Shown here: positions 1 through 5,838 of the stretch, in pieces
Numbering within the stretch: the first letter of the stretch is position 1
Layout of the letters: every line of letters begins with the position of its first letter
Assembly: GCA_003647755.1 (NCBI GenBank)
Contig: QMNL01000058.1
Coordinates: 1-8,161 of the forward strand
Direction: 5' to 3'
DNA: 8,161 nt
Source: Candidatus Coatesiibacteriota bacterium
Lineage (GTDB): Bacteria > B130-G9
Made by a program: the position numbers and the translations under genes
The notes under the pieces: model-generated
Databases searched by the model: none
Told to the model about the DNA's origin: nothing
What the model saw: only the letters and a program-made list of their open reading frames with translations

Positions 1-2
1 GA

Positions 3-50
3 AAGGCGATTGCTAGAGCGATGAATGACATAGGATCGATGTCGCGTTGA
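3..50 (+). CDS. Possible C-terminal end of an upstream gene (partial)
   Basis: One frame is open from the window edge and ends in TGA at 48-50, giving 15 residues that finish in NDIGSMSR. The codons look plausible, but the stretch is too short to recognise a family. It could be the tail of a gene lying mostly outside the window, or chance. The only support is that it is open from the edge and that no other gene competes for this stretch. Confidence 0.2.
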   Translation, partial: KAIARAMNDIGSMSR

Positions 51-132
51 GCCGCGGCGAGAAATGGCGGCGTCAAGCCGCCGCACTCCAAAGGGCTAGA
101 ACCATGTGCGTCAATCTGATTATTGGGGAGTA

Positions 133-149
133 TCAGTCCTATGGACTGA
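133..149. repeat. Small perfect hairpin upstream of the hyuB remnant
   Basis: TCAGTCC, loop TAT, GGACTGA: a 7-bp perfect stem with a 3-nt loop. No T-run follows on either strand, so it is not a good intrinsic terminator. A second GC-rich inverted repeat (GGCGGC / GCCGCC) lies at 66-82. Between 51 and 179 nothing else can be supported. Confidence 0.3.
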
Positions 150-179
150 AGAACTCAAGCGAGATACTATCACAATCCG

Positions 180-479
180 ATGAGCACGAAGATGGGCGCA
201 ATCACGTTGGAGGTTTCGCTGGAGCTGGCCTCCGCCGCTGCGGAGGAGATGGGACCGTCCGTGAGATGGGATCGCTCTGCGACTGCTGCGACTCGGTCGT
301 CTCAGAGCGTCATAGGGTTGCCTTGTATGGGGGTGAGCCGGGCGATGGGAGGATGAGCATACTGATTCGAGAGGGGAAGTCTAAAGCGTTGCCATCGAGA
401 CGCGACATTGCCATAAGGCCTGGAGATGTTCTGCGAATGCAGACGCGGAGAAGGCGGCTTTGGGCGGGCGGAGGATTGA
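180..479 (+). pseudogene. hyuB: Hydantoinase B / 5-oxoprolinase subunit B remnant, internally deleted and frameshifted
   Basis: Intact family members (about 500-590 residues, from memory) form the B subunit of ATP-dependent hydantoinase/5-oxoprolinase enzymes. Read from ATG 180, one frame gives ITLEV ... AEEMG, the family's N-terminal signature. From about 242 a different frame gives the C-terminal signature: GGDGTVREM, then SERHR, YGGEPG, LIREGK, LPSRR and RPGDVLRMQT. Both readings pass through the same bases (242-253, GGAGGAGATGGG), so the ends of the gene were apparently joined there and roughly 450 residues lost. After MQT (443-445) the frame breaks again. Dropping base 446 restores GEGGFGRAED and a stop at 477-479, matching the family's TPGGGG(Y/F)G ending; the simplest event is loss of two bases from the Pro codon. 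No Shine-Dalgarno is seen before ATG 180, and no hyuA partner is in view. The family call rests on remembered motifs, but the order and number of matches make chance unlikely. The product cannot be functional. Confidence 0.78.
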
Positions 480-529
480 CTGTTGCCTCGTGCGAGTCAG
501 CCACGTCCCGTACGCGGACATGGTATTGT

Positions 530-558
530 TTCTTTCCGTGCGGTGGCTTTCGTATAAT
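530..558 (+). promoter_or_regulatory. Sigma70-like promoter for the polysaccharide deacetylase gene
   Basis: There is a perfect -10 box TATAAT at 553-558. At a 17-nt spacing upstream is only a weak -35 (TTCTTT, 530-535). Transcription would start near 565, about 48 nt before the ATG at 613. It lies just past the hyuB remnant, so the downstream gene would have its own promoter. Confidence 0.45.
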
Positions 559-612
559 GCGAAGTGTTTGAACGTTGAAGAGGCACAAAGAGGATAGGGA
601 GTCCGTTTCGGC

Positions 613-2025
613 ATGACAGCGCGCTTGCCCAGAGGAGAGCCTCGTGCGGGGGCCAAGAAGGCGAGGCCATCATCGGCCAGCAGCAAAGGCGGAAAGCCTG
701 CGGGTCCCGCGAAGCGCAGAAAAGCGAAGGTTGCAGGCAAATCTGAGCCGGGGCGGCCCTCAGGAACGCCGCGAGCGAGGCGAAGAGGCAAGTTCATCTC
801 GCCGTTCACCTTCATACTGGCAGGTCTGTTTGCGTTCTCTGTCGCGGTCTTCGTGCTTGATTTCCTACAGGCGAGGTATGGTCGTTCGTCGGTGGGGATG
901 GAGCTCTACACTTGGGCGCAGAACAAGGGTCTGTTCTCCCCCGGCAAGCGGGAACTCGAATCTGAGTCGCTCCGAAAAGCGGTCAACGAGGCGCTGCTAG
1001 AATCGGGCATTCACAAGAGCGACATGGCCTTCGAGAAGAGCGTGGCGGCCGGGACGGCAGACGAGTATGAGTATCGCGAGTTCGATGCGCCTCCTTCGGC
1101 AAGGCTTGACTTGCTCCGTGCGGCGCTTGCCAAGAAGGCGTCCGGGGTTGGTGCGAACGTGGTCGCGTTTGACGAGAGCGTCCACGGGCAGAAGAGGGTG
1201 CTTGCCATTGACCTGGGCTTCGGTCGGGTGAAGCGTCAATGCCTTCTCTTCACGCAACCGATGTCCGGGGCAGGCGCTGGCCCAGCGAGAGCCGGTCCGC
1301 CCATCAGCGCACCGCCAAAGGTTCAGCCGGTCGGCAGCCGGGCCACGGTCACCAGCGGGACTGCTGAGGTGGCCATTATAGTTGACGACTGCGGGTACAA
1401 CCTCGCGCTTGCCAAGCGGCTCGTTCAGTTAGATTGCCCGCTCACGCTGTCGATAATGCCGATGACTCCGTTCGCCGGCGAGACGGCGCGAGCTGCCAAT
1501 GCGGCCGGAGACGAGGTGATGCTGCATCTTCCGCTGGAGCCAGTTGAACGTCTGGACCCTCATATCCCGGAGATCGAGATAAAGTGCGGACAGGGCGAGC
1601 GTGAGGTGGCAAATTTAATAGGCATGGCCTTGGCGAATGTTCCCTACGTCAAGGGAGTCAACAACCACGAGGGGTCAAAAGCCTGTGCTGACCCGGTAGT
1701 AATGCGTTTCTTGATGGATGAACTGAAAAAGCGCGATCTTTACTTCATCGATAGCAGAACGAGCGCTGAGACCGTGGCCTATTCCGTGGCCAAGAGCGTG
1801 GCCCTGAAGGCGTCCTGTCGGGATGTGTTCATTGACAACGAGAACGACCGGCAGGCAATCAAGGCGGCGCTTAAGAGGTTGCTCGCACTCTCAATAAGGC
1901 TCAATCGCCCCGCGATCGGCATCTGTCATCTCAGGCGGCCGACGGTCGCCGTCCTCGAGGAGGAGCTGCCGGTTTTGAGAGAGCGGGGCTGTCGGTTTCT
2001 ATTCGCATCAGATGTGGTGAAGTAG
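613..2025 (+). CDS. Divergent polysaccharide deacetylase family protein (DUF610/YibQ-like), membrane-anchored
   Basis: A 470-residue protein. Residues 1-60 are a low-complexity tail rich in Lys, Arg, Ala, Pro and Ser (20 basic, 2 acidic residues). Residues 62-85 form one transmembrane segment, so the rest probably lies in the periplasm. Residues 110-215 are a charged region of unclear fold, 218-245 a Pro/Ala/Gly linker, and 252-470 the deacetylase-like domain. Visible motifs are VAIIVDDCG (D258, D259), MLHLPLEP (H305), GVNNHEGS (N351, H352), YFIDSRTS (D380) and IGICHLRRPT (H439), in the order usual for the family. The enzymatic activity of this family is poorly established; in many proteobacteria the gene sits near envC and ctpA, pointing to cell-wall work. 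No EnvC homologue is seen here. ATG 613 follows a purine-rich stretch (AGAGGATAGGGA, 589-600) at about 12 nt, a loose ribosome-binding site. The family call is firm; the function is inferred. Confidence 0.9.
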   Translation: MTARLPRGEPRAGAKKARPSSASSKGGKPAGPAKRRKAKVAGKSEPGRPSGTPRARRRGKFISPFTFILAGLFAFSVAVFVLDFLQARYGRSSVGMELYTWAQNKGLFSPGKRELESESLRKAVNEALLESGIHKSDMAFEKSVAAGTADEYEYREFDAPPSARLDLLRAALAKKASGVGANVVAFDESVHGQKRVLAIDLGFGRVKRQCLLFTQPMSGAGAGPARAGPPISAPPKVQPVGSRATVTSGTAEVAIIVDDCGYNLALAKRLVQLDCPLTLSIMPMTPFAGETARAANAAGDEVMLHLPLEPVERLDPHIPEIEIKCGQGEREVANLIGMALANVPYVKGVNNHEGSKACADPVVMRFLMDELKKRDLYFIDSRTSAETVAYSVAKSVALKASCRDVFIDNENDRQAIKAALKRLLALSIRLNRPAIGICHLRRPTVAVLEEELPVLRERGCRFLFASDVVK

Positions 2026-2099
2026 GCCTGATAAACGCGGTGCTGGCGACATTCGGCACTACTGGCTCGAGACGACCCGCTCTCTCCCTCTGGCGGACC

Positions 2100-2444
2100 T
2101 CAGCCGGGAGGCCATGTCATCTTTCGACCGCCGAGCACATGGACATGCAGATGATTGACGGCCTGTCCTGCGTCGGGGCCGGCGTTTAGGACGAGTCGGT
2201 AGCCGCTTTCTCGGATTGATTCCATCTCGGCGATCTTGGCCCCCGTCTGGAGGACTTTGGCCAACAGTGGGAGGTCATCCGGCGCACAGTCGGCGATGCT
2301 TGGGATGTGTTTTCGCGGGATGACAAGTACGTGCGTCGGGGCCTGAGGGTTGATATCGCGGAACGCGACAACGTCTTCGTCGCTGTAGATGACTTGGGCT
2401 TTCATCTCCGCGCGGGCTATCTTACAAAAGATGCATTCAGTCAT
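2100..2444 (-). CDS. HIT (histidine triad) family hydrolase, HinT-like
   Basis: A 114-residue protein, the usual size of a bacterial HinT/PKCI-type nucleotide-binding protein. The N-terminus has C4 and C7 (CIFCKI), which with H46 and H98 could form the zinc site found in many members. The start of the fold is conserved (FRDINPQAPTHVLVIPRKHI, 28-47). The triad NHLHVHVLGG lies at 97-106, with H98, H100 and H102; H100 is the likely nucleophile that attacks the alpha-phosphate of AMP-linked substrates. The C-terminus ends in the typical MTWPPG. Such proteins hydrolyse purine nucleoside phosphoramidates in the cytoplasm; the natural substrate is uncertain. The ATG is preceded on the minus strand by GGAGG (2453-2449) 4 nt away, a good ribosome-binding site. 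It converges on the deacetylase gene and diverges from the receiver gene, so it is probably transcribed alone. Confidence 0.93.
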   Translation of the reverse strand: MTECIFCKIARAEMKAQVIYSDEDVVAFRDINPQAPTHVLVIPRKHIPSIADCAPDDLPLLAKVLQTGAKIAEMESIRESGYRLVLNAGPDAGQAVNHLHVHVLGGRKMTWPPG

Positions 2445-2567
2445 GGTGCCTCCAATCTTTCTAGTTTGTGTGTTCCTTAAGCATTCTTGCAGAGGTAACG
2501 ATATAGATCAATAGCTGAGTTCTCTTATTGAGTGAGGTTGGGAGTTGCGAGAGTGAGCGGAACTTTG

Positions 2568-2960
2568 ATGGCAAATGCGGCGTCGAGCATAAATGTCCTT
2601 GTGGTTGACGATCAGGACTGCCTCGTGGAGCTTTTGGCGGACATTGTTAACGGGCTCGGCTTTGGCAGCGAGATGGCGCACGACGGCCTGGAGGCAATCG
2701 AGAAGTTCGATGAAGGCAATTTCCAGATGGTCATTACCGACATTAAGATGCCGCGAATGGATGGCATTGAGTTGATGAAACGGATCAAGGAGAATCGGCC
2801 AGATGTGCCGGTGATTGCGATAACGGGGTATGGTTCCGAGAGCACGGAGGAAGAGCTTCTTTATGATGGTGTAGATGGTTTTCTGGAAAAGCCCTTCCGC
2901 GTGGCTAAGATAGAGGGGATAGTATGCGATGTGTTAAGGAAATACGAGTTGCTGGAGTGA
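2568..2960 (+). CDS. Stand-alone response regulator receiver (CheY-like)
   Basis: A 130-residue single-domain receiver with no output domain. The acidic pocket is D14/D15 (VLVVDDQD), the phosphoacceptor is D58 (ITDIKMPRMDG), the switch Thr is T86 (AITGYG) and the conserved Lys is K108 (EKPF), so it should accept a phosphoryl group. No histidine kinase is in the window. The frame is open further upstream and could start at GTG 2532 or GTG 2553. ATG 2568 is preferred because it leaves about 8 residues before the first strand and has GAGCGGA at 2556-2562 upstream. GTG 2553 has GGGAG 8 nt upstream and remains possible. Only 19 nt separate it from the TonB/TolA-like gene, so it is probably the first gene of that operon. 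Its role is unknown; by position it may signal to the envelope genes or to a kinase elsewhere. Confidence 0.92.
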   Translation: MANAASSINVLVVDDQDCLVELLADIVNGLGFGSEMAHDGLEAIEKFDEGNFQMVITDIKMPRMDGIELMKRIKENRPDVPVIAITGYGSESTEEELLYDGVDGFLEKPFRVAKIEGIVCDVLRKYELLE

Positions 2961-2979
2961 GCGAGGCGCCATTCCACCG

Positions 2980-3660
2980 ATGAGCTCTTCAAAGCCAGTT
3001 ACTAAGATGCGTCCGAACAAGCCTGGGGCATCATTTGTAGTCCTGTCTTTGGTGGTGCATTTGACCGCTGCCTCACTCCTTCTGTCAGCCACGCTCAGCC
3101 GGCATCAGCGCGCACCCGTGCCGTCAGAGCTCAGGGTGCGTCTGGCTGCCGCCGTCGTCCATCAGCCAAATGAGGCGAGCCCTGCGGAGATGCTCCCCAG
3201 GGCGTCGGAGCCTGATAGGCTCCAGGCCCCCAAGCCGGCCGAATCTAAGCACGCGGCAAAAGTCAAGTCGAGCGCCAAGAGTGAGTTGCAGAAGGCCCGG
3301 CCTAAACCTCATCCCATAAGACACAAAGCTGCGAGGGTATCCACGCCGATGTCTGTGGATGGCCAACGTTTCGGGTATCCCTACTATTTGAATGTGGTCA
3401 AGAGCAAGCTTGCCGAGGCGTGGCTGTATCCGTCAGACGCGATTGCGGGCAAGAGATCGCTGCGAGCAAGGGTGGCGTTTTATATTCACCGCAACGGGGG
3501 CATTGGCCGGGTGAGGATTGAGCGTTGCTCGCAAAGCCCTGTATTTGATCGGTCTGTTCTCAGGGCCGTCGAGGCCGCGGCGCCATTTCCGCCCTTGCCG
3601 GATGGTTACAAAGAGGAGACATTAGGCGCATTATTTGTTACTTTCGAATACCACAAGTAA
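2980..3660 (+). CDS. TonB/TolA-like energy transducer
   Basis: A 226-residue protein with the TonB/TolA layout. Residues 18-39 form an N-terminal transmembrane helix containing S23-x3-H27 (SLVVH), like the Ser/His motif TonB uses to couple to ExbB/ExbD. Residues 40-128 are a Pro/Lys/Ala-rich spacer that would cross the periplasm. Residues 133-226 are a TonB C-terminal domain (YLNVVKSKLAEAWLYP, RVAFYIHRNGGIGRVRI, FDRSVLRAVEAAAPFPPLP). The family transmits proton-motive force from an inner-membrane motor to outer-membrane partners. Because tolB follows 13 nt later, the protein probably plays the TolA role, although the C-terminal domain is TonB-type. No tolQ/exbB or tolR/exbD is present here, so the motor must be encoded elsewhere. 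ATG 2980 has GAGGCG (2963-2968) upstream at a rather long spacing; ATG 3007 would leave a shorter cytoplasmic tail. Confidence 0.9.
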   Translation: MSSSKPVTKMRPNKPGASFVVLSLVVHLTAASLLLSATLSRHQRAPVPSELRVRLAAAVVHQPNEASPAEMLPRASEPDRLQAPKPAESKHAAKVKSSAKSELQKARPKPHPIRHKAARVSTPMSVDGQRFGYPYYLNVVKSKLAEAWLYPSDAIAGKRSLRARVAFYIHRNGGIGRVRIERCSQSPVFDRSVLRAVEAAAPFPPLPDGYKEETLGALFVTFEYHK

Positions 3661-3673
3661 CCGGATGTGATGC

Positions 3674-5014
3674 TTGCTCTTCGTGAGGCGGTTTTTGTCG
3701 AGGCGCCCTGACGGTTGGTCGATCTGCTTGTCAGTTTCTGCGTTTGTGTTCTTCGCCCTGTTCAGCGGTTATGCGCTAGCGCGGGGCAAAGGGATATACC
3801 TCACCATTAGCGAGTCGGGGACGAGGGTCATCAAGGTCTGTCTTGCCGGGCCTCCGGAAGTCGAGCCAGAACCTGCCCTCCGGACGACGCGCGATGTTTT
3901 GCGGTTTGACATAATGCAGTCAAACCGCTTCAGGCTTGTGCAAGCCAGCGCTGAGGCAATAAGGCTGGCGCGGCTTGTGGGGAGGATTTCTCGGCGAGAT
4001 ACCAGTAAGTCAGAACGTGGGGTAGATATTTTCGTGGTTTGGGATGCGAGCGCAAGCGGTGGTGTATTTACGTTCAAAGGCAGAGTAATAGACGCAAAGA
4101 CCCAGAAGAAGGTTTTCTCAAGAGATTTCTCAGTGCCGATGGCTCAGCAGCGGGCCGTCTTGCACCGATTTATTGATGAGTTGGGGCTGATGCTTTCGGG
4201 CAGGAGTGGGATAGCGCACTGCAAGATAGCCTTCGTCTCGGATTGGTCTGGACACAAGGAGCTTTATAGTGCTGATTATGACGGGCACAATATGCGGCAA
4301 TGGACGAGTCTTAGTAGTATCGTTCTGTCCCCTGCGTATTCGCCCAGGGGAGACAGGATTGCCTTCATAAGTTTTGAGGATAGCGGGTCGAGGCTGTCGA
4401 TGCTGGACGTGGTGTCAGGGCGGGTTGACATAATGTTGGACGGCGATGGGACGGTTGCGTCACCCGTATGGTCGCCCGACGGGAAGCGCATTGCGGTTGC
4501 CATCAGCAGGTCGGGCAACACCGACATCTACGTTCTTGACGTGGTTTCGGAGAAGTTGACAAGGCTGACGTGGTCGAAGTCAATAGAGACCTCGCCATCG
4601 TTCGCACCGAACGGCCGCACGCTTGCGTTCATGTCGGACAGGACGGGACGACCGCAGATATACGTCATGAGCATCGATGGTAGCGGGCTGAGAAGGCTGA
4701 CCTTTGAGGGCAAGCACAACGAATCTCCGGCCTGGTCGCCTGATGGGAGCCTTATAGCTTATGTGTCGCTGGTGAATGATGCGTTCCAGCTGCGGCTGAT
4801 TGGGCCAGACGGAGAGGGACCCTATGCGCTTGCAGCGGGGCTTTCAGATTGTGAGTCTCCAGCTTGGTCGCCGGACGGAGAGAAGATAGCCTTCAGCGCC
4901 AAGAAGAAGCGCAACTCGTTCAGCGCCCTGTATCTGATCAACCGCGATGGCAGCGGACTGACAAGGATTGTGTCCATTCTCGGCAACTGCACCGAGCCAA
5001 GCTGGTCTCCGTAG
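3674..5014 (+). CDS. tolB: TolB, periplasmic beta-propeller of the Tol-Pal system
   Basis: A 446-residue protein, close to the usual TolB length. A basic N-terminus plus hydrophobic stretch (about 15-36) ending in ALA gives a signal peptide with likely cleavage near residue 36. Residues 40-175 are the N-terminal alpha/beta domain (RFDIMQSNRFRLV, VDIFVVWDA, VIDAKTQKKVFSRDF). Residues 180-446 are a six-unit beta-propeller. The blade signature (SPAWSPDGxxIAF type) recurs at 219, 263, 307, 351 and 395, exactly 44 residues apart, and closes with EPSWSP at the very end. TolB binds Pal and outer-membrane proteins and works with TolA in outer-membrane constriction at division. There is no ATG in frame near the start: it begins at TTG 3674 (GGATGTGA at 3663-3670 as a weak ribosome-binding site) or GTG 3683. 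Either keeps the signal peptide. Pal is absent from the window. Confidence 0.93.
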   Translation: MLFVRRFLSRRPDGWSICLSVSAFVFFALFSGYALARGKGIYLTISESGTRVIKVCLAGPPEVEPEPALRTTRDVLRFDIMQSNRFRLVQASAEAIRLARLVGRISRRDTSKSERGVDIFVVWDASASGGVFTFKGRVIDAKTQKKVFSRDFSVPMAQQRAVLHRFIDELGLMLSGRSGIAHCKIAFVSDWSGHKELYSADYDGHNMRQWTSLSSIVLSPAYSPRGDRIAFISFEDSGSRLSMLDVVSGRVDIMLDGDGTVASPVWSPDGKRIAVAISRSGNTDIYVLDVVSEKLTRLTWSKSIETSPSFAPNGRTLAFMSDRTGRPQIYVMSIDGSGLRRLTFEGKHNESPAWSPDGSLIAYVSLVNDAFQLRLIGPDGEGPYALAAGLSDCESPAWSPDGEKIAFSAKKKRNSFSALYLINRDGSGLTRIVSILGNCTEPSWSP

Positions 5015-5026
5015 AAAGGGTTTGTT

Positions 5027-5719
5027 ATGAAACGTTTGAAGATCGCGATCGATGGGCCATGCGCAAGCGGTAAGAGCACCGTGGCCAAGATACTAGCTGA
5101 GCAGCTCGGATACAAACTCATCAATACCGGCGCAATGTACCGCGCGGTCGGACTTATGGCGCTGGAGAACGATATTGACCCTCTGGATGAACAGGGCGTG
5201 AAATCAATACTGCGACAGGTCGCAATCGATTTCGCAGGGCCCGCGTCCAATCAACGCACCATTCTGAACGGCCGGGACATTACGGAGCGGATCGCTGAGC
5301 CAGACGTTGCCCAGGCGGCATCAAGCGTCTCCAGCCTATTACCCGTTCGCAGGGAGCTCGTCGCCCGTCAGCAAGCGATGGCGAGGGCCGGCGGCGTTGT
5401 GCTCGAGGGCCGGGACATCGGCACCGTTGTCCTTAAGGATGCCGAGTGCAAGTTCTTCATCACTGCCTCGCTCGGGGAAAGGGCGAGGCGCAGGCTCAAG
5501 GACTACGAGCGCCTGGGCATCCACAGATCGCTACCTGAAGTCCAGCAGGAGCTCCATAGTCGGGATCTCAACGACATGACGCGGGAACACTCTCCGCTTG
5601 TCAAGGCCGAGGACGCCATTGAAATCGACACGACCGACCTCACGATCGAGCAGGTCATAAACCGCTTGCTCGGACACATCGAGGAAAACTGCCGAAAGCC
5701 CGCAGGCGATCGGAGCTAG
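5027..5719 (+). CDS. cmk: Cytidylate kinase (CMP/dCMP kinase)
   Basis: A 230-residue protein, typical for bacterial Cmk. It transfers phosphate from ATP to CMP or dCMP in the cytoplasm to make CDP or dCDP. It shows the P-loop IDGPCASGKST (8-18), the nucleotide-binding NTGAMYRA (33-40; most homologues have Asp rather than Asn first), NGRDIT (81-86), the GRDIGTVV loop (128-135), the Arg-rich lid ERARRR (151-156) and the CMP-binding RDLNDMTR (R179, D180, D183, R186). The end of the fold, IEIDTTDLTIEQV, is also standard. ATG 5027 is preceded by AAAGGG (5015-5020) with 6-nt spacing. It lies 12 nt after tolB, so it is probably the last gene of that operon. No clear intrinsic terminator follows. Confidence 0.95.
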   Translation: MKRLKIAIDGPCASGKSTVAKILAEQLGYKLINTGAMYRAVGLMALENDIDPLDEQGVKSILRQVAIDFAGPASNQRTILNGRDITERIAEPDVAQAASSVSSLLPVRRELVARQQAMARAGGVVLEGRDIGTVVLKDAECKFFITASLGERARRRLKDYERLGIHRSLPEVQQELHSRDLNDMTREHSPLVKAEDAIEIDTTDLTIEQVINRLLGHIEENCRKPAGDRS

Positions 5720-5838
5720 CGGCGCTAACCGGGCCAAACGGGGCCGAAGCGCATCGACCCAGCTCCCGCCCAGCGCTTGGATGTTGTCATGGGGGGTGGG
5801 CAGCGGCGATGGCTCAGGAACGCTCGATCCACCAGGGG
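5720..5838. other. Convergent intergenic gap without a clear terminator
   Basis: This is the gap between cmk (+) and the S41-like gene (-). An inverted repeat AAGCGC (5747-5752) / GCGCTT (5773-5778) with a 20-nt loop is present but has no T-run on either side. The rest is GC-rich and shows no gene or RNA feature that can be supported. Confidence 0.4.

Noticed and set aside
47..571. Continuous 174-residue open frame on the + strand
   Set aside because: Only its middle (about 242-445) carries family motifs, those of the HyuB C-terminus. The first 65 residues and the tail do not match anything, and the HyuB N-terminal motif lies in another frame. It is better described as a pseudogene than as an intact gene.
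381..815. 144-residue open frame on the - strand
   Set aside because: It lies opposite the hyuB remnant and the basic N-terminal tail of the deacetylase gene. Its composition mirrors the GC-rich opposite strand and it has no recognisable motif.
2026..2099. Bidirectional terminator between the deacetylase and HIT genes
   Set aside because: Only a 4-bp GTGC/GCAC pairing with a long loop is visible and there is no T-run.
2471..2508. Promoter for the receiver operon around TATAGA (2502-2507)
   Set aside because: No acceptable -35 box is found at 16-18 nt spacing. The intergenic region between the HIT and receiver genes must hold promoters, but none can be pointed to with confidence.
4822..5250. 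142-residue open frame on the - strand
   Set aside because: It spans the end of tolB and the start of cmk in antisense, both of which are firmly identified. It is a shadow of their codon bias.
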